Under the pieces are notes generated by a model that saw only the letters and a program-made list of their open reading frames with translations, was not told the origin of the DNA and ran no database searches. The position numbers and the translations under genes are program-made. DNA of 64,000 nucleotides from Azospirillum oryzae (GTDB taxonomy: Bacteria > Pseudomonadota > Alphaproteobacteria > Azospirillales > Azospirillaceae), in assembly GCF_900177515.1 (NCBI RefSeq), contig NZ_FXAK01000001.1, positions 186,001 to 250,000 on the forward strand, in the 5' to 3' direction. Every line of letters begins with the position of its first letter. Within the stretch, counting starts at the first letter, position 1. Of this stretch, positions 1 to 7,317 are shown one piece after another.

Positions 1-174
1 ATCATGGAGATCCACAGCACCAACGGGCGCTGGGATCTGATCGTCGAGCTGTCGGCCGCCAGCCTGCCGGAATTCGACGGGGTACTGCGCCGCATCCGGC
101 TTATTCCCGGCATCACCACCAGCGAGACGAATCTTCTGCTGAACACCCCGCGCAGCACCCGCGCCCGGCTGTAG
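1..174 (+). CDS. Lrp/AsnC-family regulator, C-terminal fragment (gene cut by window edge)
   Basis: The first 174 bases form an open frame ending in TAG at 172-174 with no start inside the window. The 57 residues contain GRWDLIVEL, a stretch reading FDGVLRRIRLIPGI, and TSETNLLL. This is the pattern of the RAM/AsnC ligand-binding domain of Lrp-type regulators, in which a beta-alpha-beta half ends in 'PGV..t.t.i.l'. Only the last part of that domain is present; the helix-turn-helix would lie upstream. The regulator normally controls amino-acid metabolism genes and binds a small ligand at the dimer interface. The family call rests on a short fragment; its target is unknown. Confidence 0.6.
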   Translation: MMEIHSTNGRWDLIVELSAASLPEFDGVLRRIRLIPGITTSETNLLLNTPRSTRARL

Positions 175-304
175 CGTGTCCGCCTCCCGGATTTCCGATC
201 CCCGACAGTCAGCAATCCCAACCGGCTACGCCATGGAACGCAGGGGGCCTGTCCAACGCGGGGGGCTGGCGACCGGGACCGCCGGCGTGCCTTTCCTCAC
301 GACC

Positions 305-319
305 CGCCATTTTATGGCG
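305..319. promoter_or_regulatory. Perfect short palindrome upstream of the unknown gene at 380
   Basis: CGCCAT-TTT-ATGGCG is a perfect 6-bp inverted repeat with a 3-bp spacer, 60 bp before the start of the next gene. It could be an operator or only a small hairpin. No T-run follows it, so it does not look like a terminator. Confidence 0.25.
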
Positions 320-379
320 CACTTCCTGCAATGAAAAGCTGGGACGGCGGGGGCCGTCAGCCTTCATTGGAGGAGCGCG

Positions 380-922
380 ATGTCCGATCAGACCCTGTCC
401 ACGCGATACTCGATCAAAGATTTGCAACCGATTGACATGTCGAAGGTCAAAGCAATCAAGCTCTCCGAAGCGCCGGAGGAGCAGTTTCAGAACTTCGTAC
501 GATCAACGGAGTCGATACTGAAGAACAGCCACATGATCATGCCCAACACGGCCGGCAACCCGGCGTATCAGGATTACGCACGGGTCATGGTGAACGGCAA
601 GGAGGTCGCCCGGTTGGAAAACAACGGCATGTTGGAGCCCTCCAACAGTCTTGCGGTCAAGCTGGACGGGCTTATTCCCAACCAATCGGCGAAGGGCGGC
701 ACCGGTCCAGAGTTGGCGAAGCTCCGCGCAGAGACCATCGCCCGCTTGCTCGGCGGCTCTGTGGTCATGGCGGATACGGCGATGACGCAGGCGCGCTATG
801 ACGCCTTGCCGCCGCTGACGCCAAAAGTGGATTACGAGGCGATGCGACAGGATCCGATGTATCTGGCTCTTCAGGAAACCAAAAAAGCCCGCCTCTTGTT
901 CCTGGCCCAGCAACTGGCGTGA
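380..922 (+). CDS. Hypothetical protein, 180 aa, unrecognised
   Basis: The start at 380 has a good ribosome binding site (GGAGGAGCG, about 6 bases upstream). The protein is soluble-looking, with no signal peptide or membrane segment. A mixed N-terminal half includes MVNGKEVARLENNG, which resembles a short beta hairpin, and the C-terminus is helical and Lys/Arg-rich (residues 140-180). The gene uses visibly more A/T-ending codons than its neighbours, which suggests recent acquisition or low expression. It stands alone between a regulator tail and a hydrolase. I do not recognise the family; a role in phage-like or secreted systems cannot be argued from the sequence. Confidence 0.6.
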   Translation: MSDQTLSTRYSIKDLQPIDMSKVKAIKLSEAPEEQFQNFVRSTESILKNSHMIMPNTAGNPAYQDYARVMVNGKEVARLENNGMLEPSNSLAVKLDGLIPNQSAKGGTGPELAKLRAETIARLLGGSVVMADTAMTQARYDALPPLTPKVDYEAMRQDPMYLALQETKKARLLFLAQQLA

Positions 923-1061
923 AGGTGCCGGCCGGACGATTTTGCCGGGTCAACTTTTCCGGGAAAATGGCGCGTTCCCCATTGTTGTGGGCAAGGACAC
1001 AAGGCGCGGCGATCCATGCTATCCTGCCGTCCGACCTCGACCGCACCAGCAACCGGACGAC

Positions 1062-1862
1062 ATGACCACCGCCTTCAGCGACCAGGACCGCCTCATCCCC
1101 ATCCACACCGGCGCAGGCTCCGGCCGCCTCTATGTGAAGGACTGGACCCCGGACACGGAGTCCGCCGGCACCCACCCGCCGATCCTGCTGCTCCACGATT
1201 CGCTGGGCTGCGTCGATCTGTGGCGCAGCTTCCCGGCCAGCCTTGCCGCCGCGACGGCGCGGCGGGTCGTCGCCTATGACCGCCTCGGCTTCGGGCGTTC
1301 CGATCCCCATCCCGGCGCCCTGCCCCGCGATTTCGTCGCGGCGGAGGCGCGGGAGGTCGTTCCCCTTCTGCTCGACCATCTCGGCATCGGCGATTTCGTC
1401 GTCTGCGGCCACAGCGTCGGCGGCGGCATGGCGGTGGAGACGGCGGCGCGCTTCCCCGACCGCTGCCGGGCGCTGGTGACCATCGCCGCGCAGGCTTTCG
1501 TCGAGGAGCGGACACTCGACGGCATCCGCGAGGCGAAGCAGGGCTTCCAGGATCCGGCGCAGCTCGCCCGGCTGGCGAGATACCAGGGTGACAAGGCGCG
1601 CTGGGCAGTCGATGCCTGGACCGAAAGCTGGCTGTCCCCCGCCTTCGCGGACTGGACTCTCGACGTGCCGCTGTCGCAGGTCCGCTGCCCGGTGCTGGCC
1701 CTGCACGGCGACCGCGACGAATACGGGTCGGCCGAGCACCCCGCCCGCATCGCCGCCGGACGCGGCACCGTCCGCCTCCTGCCCGACACCGGCCACGTCC
1801 CCCATCGCGAGTGCGAGGACGAGGTGGTCGAAGCGATCCGGGCCTTCCTGTCGGAAGCCTGA
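1062..1862 (+). CDS. Alpha/beta-hydrolase fold protein
   Basis: A 266-residue alpha/beta hydrolase. The start at 1062 was chosen because the family fold begins directly after it; the longer open frame from 942 adds 40 residues without family character. Visible landmarks are the oxyanion-region strand ILLLHDSLG (41-49), the nucleophile elbow GHSVGG with Ser118, the acid region GDRDEYG, and the catalytic His in TGHVPHRE near the C-terminus, so the triad looks complete. Members hydrolyse esters or other small acyl compounds in the cytoplasm; there is no signal peptide. The substrate cannot be told. It appears monocistronic and converges with the DUF1289 gene. Confidence 0.85.
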   Translation: MTTAFSDQDRLIPIHTGAGSGRLYVKDWTPDTESAGTHPPILLLHDSLGCVDLWRSFPASLAAATARRVVAYDRLGFGRSDPHPGALPRDFVAAEAREVVPLLLDHLGIGDFVVCGHSVGGGMAVETAARFPDRCRALVTIAAQAFVEERTLDGIREAKQGFQDPAQLARLARYQGDKARWAVDAWTESWLSPAFADWTLDVPLSQVRCPVLALHGDRDEYGSAEHPARIAAGRGTVRLLPDTGHVPHRECEDEVVEAIRAFLSEA

Positions 1863-1881
1863 CGCAGCCGAACCGGCGCAC

Positions 1882-2199
1882 CTAACCGGCCGGGCCGGTG
1901 CCTGCCACGCGGTCGCGCTCGGCCCGCAAGGCAGCGAGCTTCGATTCCAGCTTGCCGATCTTGCGGTCGAGCTTGCGCAGACGTTTGCGCGGCGCCTTCC
2001 CCTCGGCAGGCGGTCCACCCCCTTTGGCGATCCTGTCCTTGATCGCCGCCTTGGCGGCGTCGCTCAGCCGCTTCCACCCCTTCACCTCCGCCTTGGTGCG
2101 GTGGCAGCCCAGGCAGGCACCGTCGCCACCGAACCGGCAGAGGCCGATGCAGGGGTTGTCCGTCGCCCTGCCCAGCCTGTCCTTCGACTTTCCGCTCAT
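1882..2199 (-). CDS. DUF1289 family Cys-rich small protein
   Basis: About 105 residues starting MSGKSKDRLG. The diagnostic segment is NPCIGLCRFGG followed by CLGCHRTKAEV and a GW dipeptide, which is the DUF1289 four-cysteine pattern (CxxxC...CxxC), probably a metal or Fe-S site. The C-terminal third is a basic coiled-coil-like helix (KAPRKRLRKLDRKIGKLESKL), longer than in the minimal family. The start at 2199 follows AGGACAG; an upstream start at 2262 would add 21 residues that do not resemble the family. Function of the family is unknown. It is divergent from ccoG across a 328-bp gap. Confidence 0.75.
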   Translation of the reverse strand: MSGKSKDRLGRATDNPCIGLCRFGGDGACLGCHRTKAEVKGWKRLSDAAKAAIKDRIAKGGGPPAEGKAPRKRLRKLDRKIGKLESKLAALRAERDRVAGTGPAG

Positions 2200-2283
2200 C
2201 TGTCCTGTCGCATGGTCGTCTCCAGTCGCAAGACAATGTGCGCCGCAAATCCGGCGCGGCAATGGCGGCCGACCATGCGCAAA

Positions 2284-2445
2284 ATCCGTACAATTCAGCG
2301 GAGCGCCGCCGAATTAGGATATTGCATGGATAGTCCAGCCGCTAATAACGCCGGACATGTTGCGTCAAACCGCCGCATGACGGATTTCCTGACGCGAATA
2401 TCCGTACAATGCACTTGAGCGATCCGTACGAATGATCCATACAAG
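2284..2445. promoter_or_regulatory. Four near-identical 11-bp direct repeats (ATCCGTACAAT) in the DUF1289/ccoG divergent gap
   Basis: Copies lie at 2284-2294 (ATCCGTACAAT), 2400-2410 (identical), 2422-2432 (ATCCGTACGAA) and 2435-2445 (ATCCATACAAG), all on the + strand. The whole gap runs from 2200 to 2527. It is visibly less GC-rich than the genes around it and must hold the promoters of both divergent genes. The repeats look like sites for a DNA-binding protein, but no known family consensus was matched. An FNR/FixK box (TTGAT-N4-ATCAA) was looked for and not found. Confidence 0.4.
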
Positions 2446-2527
2446 ACGTATCGCCAGAGTGCCGCTGCTCCATACGCCTGTCAGGCGCGGGCAGGCGGCC
2501 GGACGGCTTCTTCGTGCCAGGTGATCC

Positions 2528-4066
2528 ATGCCCAGCGATGCGCCCATCGTCACCCGCCGGCCGGACCATGCGACCGTTCCGCCGGATCAGGCCGCAGGCC
2601 CGGCGCCAAGTCCGGCCCCAGCGTCGGCTTACGCCCCCCACCGCAAGATCCATCCCAAGGCGGTGCGCGGGCGATACCGGCGCGTGAAGACGCTGTTGGG
2701 TGTGGTCCTGCTGGCGCTGTTCGCGGTCATCCCCTGGTTGCGCTGGGACCGCGGGCCGGGCCTGCCGGATCAGGCGGTCCTGTTCGACCTGGGCAGCCAG
2801 CGCTTCTACATCTTCGCCCTGCAGCTCTGGCCGCAGCATGTCTACTACATCACCGGCGTGATGATCCTGGCCGCCATCGGCCTGTTCCTGGCGACCGCGC
2901 TCGGCGGGCGGGTCTGGTGCGGCTTCACCTGTCCGCAGACGGTGTGGACCGACCTGTTCGTCTGGGTGGAGCGGCGGGTGGAGGGCGACCGCGGCGACCG
3001 CATCCGTCTCGACCGGCACCCCTGGACCGCCGGCTGGCTGGCGAAGAAGACGGTGAAGCATGCGGCGTGGCTGGCGGTCTCGCTGGTCACCGGCTTCCTC
3101 GGCATCGCCTATCTGACCGACGCGCCGACGCTGGCGGCCGACCTGCTGCGCTTCGACGCCCCGGCGCTCGCCGCCGGCTCGGTCCTGTTCGTCGCCGCCT
3201 GCACCTATGCGATGGCCGGCTTCATGCGCGAACAGATGTGCTTCTACGTCTGCCCCTGGCCGCGCATCCAGGCCGCCATGCTGGACGAGGACAGTCTGGT
3301 CGTCACCTATCAGGAGTGGCGCGGCGAGGGACGCGCGCCGCTGCGCAAGAGCGAGGGCTGGGACACCCGCACCGACAAGGGCTATGGCGACTGCATCGAC
3401 TGCGGACAATGCGTCCAGGTCTGCCCGACCGGCATCGACATCCGCGACGGCATCCAGATGGAATGCATCGGCTGCGGCCTGTGCGTCGACGCCTGCAACG
3501 ACGTGATGGCGCGAATCGGACGGCCCGGCGACCTGATCCGGTTCGACACCCTGACGGCCCAGGCGGCGAAGGCCGCCGCCACCATCCAGCCGGCGAAGGC
3601 CACCGCCGCTCCGCCGCCCCGTTACCGCCTGATCCGGCCGCGCACCATCGTCTATGGCCTGATGCTGGTCGTGGTCGGCGGGTTGATGGCAATCGCGCTG
3701 GCGTTGAGGTCCAGCAACGACATCTCCGTTCTGCGCGACCGGGCGCCGCTGTTCGTCACGCTCAACGACGGCCGCATCCAGAACGCCTACACCATCAAGA
3801 TCGCCAACATGTCTCTGGTGGATCGCCACTACCGCCTCACCCTGGCCGGCCTGCCGCAGGCAAGCCTCAGCTTGTCCGGCGACGGCACCGAGGCCGGCAC
3901 GCTGTCGCTGTCCGCCCGCGCCAACGCGGTGGAGACCTACCGCATCCAGGTCCGCGTCCCCCAGGCGGCTCTGACGGAGTCCTCCACCCCCGTGACAGTC
4001 ACCCTGACCCCCGACACCGGCGATGGCCAGCCGGTCCGGCACGACAGCGTCTTTTTGGCACCGTGA
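2528..4066 (+). CDS. ccoG: Cytochrome c oxidase accessory protein CcoG (FixG/RdxA)
   Basis: 512 residues, the usual length of the family. CcoG is a membrane Fe-S protein that reduces copper for assembly of cbb3-type oxidase. Membrane helices lie near 54-72 and 106-125, with two or three further ones, and one near 350-370. Cys131/Cys135 and Cys238/Cys242 (MCFYVCPW) match the conserved CxxxC pairs of the NapH-like membrane domain. A dicluster ferredoxin follows: C289, C292, C295, C299 and C313, C316, C319, C323. The C-terminal 130 residues form the Ig-like FixG_C domain. The N-terminal Pro/Ala-rich tail (1-40) is probably cytoplasmic. ccoNOPQ and ccoS are not in the window, so this copy is separated from its usual operon. 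Confidence 0.93.
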   Translation: MPSDAPIVTRRPDHATVPPDQAAGPAPSPAPASAYAPHRKIHPKAVRGRYRRVKTLLGVVLLALFAVIPWLRWDRGPGLPDQAVLFDLGSQRFYIFALQLWPQHVYYITGVMILAAIGLFLATALGGRVWCGFTCPQTVWTDLFVWVERRVEGDRGDRIRLDRHPWTAGWLAKKTVKHAAWLAVSLVTGFLGIAYLTDAPTLAADLLRFDAPALAAGSVLFVAACTYAMAGFMREQMCFYVCPWPRIQAAMLDEDSLVVTYQEWRGEGRAPLRKSEGWDTRTDKGYGDCIDCGQCVQVCPTGIDIRDGIQMECIGCGLCVDACNDVMARIGRPGDLIRFDTLTAQAAKAAATIQPAKATAAPPPRYRLIRPRTIVYGLMLVVVGGLMAIALALRSSNDISVLRDRAPLFVTLNDGRIQNAYTIKIANMSLVDRHYRLTLAGLPQASLSLSGDGTEAGTLSLSARANAVETYRIQVRVPQAALTESSTPVTVTLTPDTGDGQPVRHDSVFLAP

Positions 4067-4079
4067 CCGATTCGAATCT

Positions 4080-4102
4080 CCCTCTCCCGCCCCGGGAGAG
4101 GG
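4080..4102. repeat. Single REP-like palindrome
   Basis: A perfect 10-bp inverted repeat, CCCTCTCCCG / CGGGAGAGGG, around the loop CCC, directly after ccoG. It is the same element that occurs in pairs at 12.2, 15.0 and 26.0 kb, here without the GTGAGGGG arm. It could act as a weak transcription end or an mRNA-stabilising hairpin. Confidence 0.7.
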
Positions 4103-4205
4103 AACCTACGCGCGCTCCGCTGAATGCTTGCGGCACCCGCCCCAGAACGCGCATATGCTACCGACAGTGCCGCAGCAGGCAGGCAAGGGAACGGCCAGGA
4201 CATCC

Positions 4206-5672
4206 ATGCAATCCGATAACGCAGGACAAGCCGAAGCGTCGGACACCGGCATCTGGCAGCCGGATCTGACCAACCGCGCGCGGCCGGTCTATCTCGCCAT
4301 CGCCGATGCCCTTGCCGACGACATCGCCGGTGGGCGTCTCGCGGCGGGACAGCGGTTGCCGCCGCAGCGCGTGCTGGCCGACCGTTTGGGGGTGGACTTG
4401 ACCACCGTCAGCCGCGCCTACAGCGAGGCCCGCCGCCGCGGCCTGCTCGACGCCCGTGTCGGCCAGGGCACCTTCGTCCGCGCACCGAACGCGCCATCGG
4501 AAAGCGCCGCACCCGCTCCATCCCTGCGTCCGGCCGCTACCCCGGCCGCGGTCATCGACATGACCATGAACCAGCCGCCGCTGCCCGACTCGCCGGAGCT
4601 GCTGGACGGCGTGCGGCGGGGGCTGGCCCAGGCGATGCTGCGCCTCGACCCGCAGGCGCTGCTGCGCTATCCCGAGGCCGACGCCGGTTTCCGCGCCGGG
4701 GAGGACGACCGTGCCGCCGGCGCGAGCTGGCTCGGCAGGCGCCTGCCCGATGCCGTCGACAACGATCGGATCGTCGTCTGCCCCGGCACGCAGAGCGCGC
4801 TGCTGGCCCTGCTCTGCATGCTCACCCGCCCCGGCGACACCGTCTGTACGGAGGCGCTGACCTATCCCGGCTTCAAGGCCATCGCGCGCCAGCTCGGCCT
4901 GCGGGTGGTCGGGGTGGCGATGGACGGCGACGGCCTCGACCCCGACGCCCTGCGCGCCGCGGTGGAGGCCCATGCCCCAAAGGCGCTCTACTGCACTCCC
5001 ACCCTGCACAACCCGACGACGGCGACCCTGCCGGGGGAGCGGCGCGCCGCCATCGCCGCCATTGCCCGCACGCACAACATCCCGATCATCGAGGACGACA
5101 TCTACGGCGTGCTGCCGCAGGACGCCCCGCCGCCCATCGCCGCCCTTGCCCCCGACGTGACCTTCCATGTCGTCGGCCTCGCCAAATGCGTGGCCCCCGG
5201 GCTGCGCATCACCTACGTCGCCGCCCCCGACGCCCGTCAGGCGATGCGGCTCGCCGCCGCCCAGCGCGCCACCATCCTCGGCACGCCGCCGGTTCCCGCC
5301 GCCGTCGCCACCCAATGGATCACCGACGGCACCGCCGACGCCCTGTTGACCGCCATCCGCACCGAAGCCGTGGCCCGCCAGAGCATCGCCCGCGACCTGC
5401 TGCCTCCCGACTCGATCACCGCCCACGGGCAAGGCTTCCACCTGTGGCTGAGCCTGCCGCCGACCTGGACGCGCGGGGAGTTCGCCGCCCATCTGCGCAG
5501 CACCGGCATCGCCGCCGCCGTCAGCGACGTCTTCCTGACCGCCGGCCCGGCGCCGGAGGCCCTGCGCATCTGCCTCGGCGCTCCGGTGACCCGCGCCGAC
5601 TGCCGCCGCATGCTGGAAACCCTCGCCGACGCCCTCGACCAGAGCCCTGCGCTGGCCGGCATCGTGATCTGA
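4206..5672 (+). CDS. MocR/PdxR-type transcriptional regulator (GntR HTH fused to aminotransferase fold)
   Basis: 488 residues. The N-terminal winged helix (about 20-95) reads LPPQRVLADRLGVD then TTVSRAY, typical of GntR. The rest is a type-I aminotransferase fold with the PLP-binding Lys327 in LAKCVAPGLRI, the Asp of IIEDDIYG, and the CPGTQSALLAL motif. MocR proteins bind PLP and control vitamin B6, GABA or taurine genes. The start at 4206 follows CCAGGACATCC; upstream reading would run through the REP palindrome. No obvious target gene adjoins it; its 3' end nearly abuts the convergent ROK gene (4-base gap). Confidence 0.88.
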   Translation: MQSDNAGQAEASDTGIWQPDLTNRARPVYLAIADALADDIAGGRLAAGQRLPPQRVLADRLGVDLTTVSRAYSEARRRGLLDARVGQGTFVRAPNAPSESAAPAPSLRPAATPAAVIDMTMNQPPLPDSPELLDGVRRGLAQAMLRLDPQALLRYPEADAGFRAGEDDRAAGASWLGRRLPDAVDNDRIVVCPGTQSALLALLCMLTRPGDTVCTEALTYPGFKAIARQLGLRVVGVAMDGDGLDPDALRAAVEAHAPKALYCTPTLHNPTTATLPGERRAAIAAIARTHNIPIIEDDIYGVLPQDAPPPIAALAPDVTFHVVGLAKCVAPGLRITYVAAPDARQAMRLAAAQRATILGTPPVPAAVATQWITDGTADALLTAIRTEAVARQSIARDLLPPDSITAHGQGFHLWLSLPPTWTRGEFAAHLRSTGIAAAVSDVFLTAGPAPEALRICLGAPVTRADCRRMLETLADALDQSPALAGIVI

Positions 5673-5676
5673 GCCG

Positions 5677-6900
5677 TCAGACCAAATCCCGCGCCATGCC
5701 CGACCGCACCAGCAAGTCGGTGTCGGGCGAGAATCGCGCCTTCAGCGGCAGCATCGCCGCCCCCAGCACCCGGGCCATCGGGCCAATGGAGCCGGCCAGC
5801 ACCGGCGCGGCCTTCAGCCCCGACCGGTTGAAGCGTTCCACCGCCGCGGCCAGCCGCTGGGTGAAGCGGTCGCGCCAGGACGGCGGCAGGAAGCCGTCGA
5901 CCACCACCTCCTGAAAATCGATGACGCTGAGCGCCGACACGACGGCGCGCGACAGCTCGGCACAGGCGGTTTCGGCCCAGGCGTCGAAGATGGCATCGGC
6001 CCGCTCGCCGCTGCCGTCGGCCAGGGCGGCCGACAGCGCCGCCGACGGGTCGATCCCGGCGGCCTCCAGGTCGCGCTCCAGCAGGAAGATCGAGGCGGCG
6101 TGAATCAGCTGCCCCGGCGCCTTGCCCGGCCCGGCGGGGCTGGTCGGCCCGGTCGGCCCAGTTGGCATCGATCCGATGGCCCCGGCATTGCCCTGTTCCC
6201 CCCGATAGAGCCGCCCGTCGATCACCACCCCGCCGCCGATGAAGGTGCCGAGATAGATGTAGAGCGCGCTGCGGCTGGTGATGGCATGGCCGGCGATCAT
6301 CTCCGCCGCGCAGGCCGCCGCCGCGTCGTTGTAGCGCGTCACCGGCAGTCCGGTCTCCCGAGCGAAGGCGTCGCCGATGTCGGCATCGCGCCAGCCGTCC
6401 AGCGCCCCCGGCGCCAAGCCCAGCTCCGCCGACCACGCATGGATCTCGTCCGGCATGGCGACCCCCAGCCCGACCACCCGCGACCGTGCCGCCGGCGACA
6501 GATGCCCCAGCAGCCCGACCGCCTGGGCGATGGCGGTGGAGATCGTCGGCTCCGGCAGCGGCGCGTCATAGCGCACCCGGCTCGCCCCCATCTCCTCGCC
6601 CAGCAGGTTGATCAGGATCGCCTCGACGCTGCGCCGGCCGATCTTCACCCCCAGCGAATAGGCCCCCTCCGGGTTCGGCGCGATGGGGGTGGAGGGCTGG
6701 CCGACCTGCCCGCGCACCTTGTCCAGCTTGACCAGCAGCCCGTCCTCCAGCAGCCGGTTGACGATCACCGACGCCGCCTGCCCGCTCAGCCCGGTTTCCC
6801 GCGCGATTTCCGCCTTGGACAGCATGCCGGCCTGCAACAGTGCATGCATGACCAGCCGCTCGTTGTAGGCGCGCAGCCCGGTGGTATCGCCGCCCCGCAT
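5677..6900 (-). CDS. ROK-family transcriptional repressor of the polyol locus
   Basis: About 407 residues from MRGGDTTGLRAYNERLV; an upstream start at 6948 would add 16 residues. An N-terminal MarR-like winged helix (KAEIARETGLSGQAASVIVNRLL) is followed by the sugar-kinase/ASKHA fold typical of ROK repressors (NagC, XylR, Mlc). The ROK signature is seen as YLGTFIGGGVVIDGRLYRGE with GNAGAIG. The Cys-rich zinc motif of Mlc/NagC is absent, as in several alphaproteobacterial members. It is divergent from the sugar-alcohol transporter operon, so it most likely represses that operon until a sugar or polyol binds. Two matching palindromes lie in the shared gap. Confidence 0.87.
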   Translation of the reverse strand: MRGGDTTGLRAYNERLVMHALLQAGMLSKAEIARETGLSGQAASVIVNRLLEDGLLVKLDKVRGQVGQPSTPIAPNPEGAYSLGVKIGRRSVEAILINLLGEEMGASRVRYDAPLPEPTISTAIAQAVGLLGHLSPAARSRVVGLGVAMPDEIHAWSAELGLAPGALDGWRDADIGDAFARETGLPVTRYNDAAAACAAEMIAGHAITSRSALYIYLGTFIGGGVVIDGRLYRGEQGNAGAIGSMPTGPTGPTSPAGPGKAPGQLIHAASIFLLERDLEAAGIDPSAALSAALADGSGERADAIFDAWAETACAELSRAVVSALSVIDFQEVVVDGFLPPSWRDRFTQRLAAAVERFNRSGLKAAPVLAGSIGPMARVLGAAMLPLKARFSPDTDLLVRSGMARDLV

Positions 6901-6960
6901 GCTCCCGCCGCCTCCTGCCTCGGATCTCACCAACAATCCGTATATCAATCGATCATAACA

Positions 6961-6975
6961 AAATCAAAGTGATTT
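6961..6975. promoter_or_regulatory. Candidate ROK operator, copy 1 (AAATCA-N3-TGATTT)
   Basis: AAATCAAAGTGATTT is a perfect 6+6 inverted repeat with a 3-bp spacer, 60 bp upstream of the ROK start and in an A/T-rich island. The downstream flank ACTTA resembles the flank of copy 2 (ATCTA), so about 19 bp are related. Recurrence of the same palindrome twice in one divergent control region supports an operator. Confidence 0.5.
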
Positions 6976-7147
6976 ACTTAGTAGCCCCTCTTGGCTGCCG
7001 GAATGGCATCTCCGACGCCGCTCCGGACCTCAATCACCGTAGCAAGCCCCGCCCGATCGACGCAAGCGCGGTACCGAAAACGGCTTACTCCCCAGCTCTA
7101 CCCGCTCCTTCGGCAAAGACGCCGCCGCCATACGCCACCGAATACCA

Positions 7148-7162
7148 AAATCAATGTGATTT
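7148..7162. promoter_or_regulatory. Candidate ROK operator, copy 2 (AAATCA-N3-TGATTT)
   Basis: AAATCAATGTGATTT repeats the arms of copy 1 exactly, 187 bp further on and about 155 bp upstream of the binding-protein gene. The gap from 6901 to 7317 has no gene; besides the two palindromes it holds a Shine-Dalgarno sequence (GGGGAGGA) for the transporter operon. Two sites 187 bp apart could support looping by a tetrameric ROK protein. Confidence 0.5.
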
Positions 7163-7317
7163 ATCTATTGCAGCCCTCCACCGCCTGCGCCATAGTGTTC
7201 GTGTGCCCTACAAACCGAATGCCGTGGACGCATGCGGAGGTCGGGCGATCCGTCGCACAGGCCGGCAGGACAGAAGCCAGGGCGCGGCCGGACAGGACAT
7301 TGGGGAGGAAAACTGGA

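Noticed and set aside
765..2018. Long minus-strand open frame over the alpha/beta hydrolase
   Set aside because: It is a shadow in GC-rich DNA with Arg/Gly/Pro-rich, family-less translation; the plus-strand frame has a full catalytic triad.
2408..2420. 13-mer CAATGCACTTGAG shared with 29927-29939
   Set aside because: A 13-base match between two places in 64 kb is expected by chance; no further flank similarity was seen.
2400..2440. Possible FNR/FixK anaerobox before ccoG
   Set aside because: TTGAGCGATCCG does not match TTGAT-N4-ATCAA.
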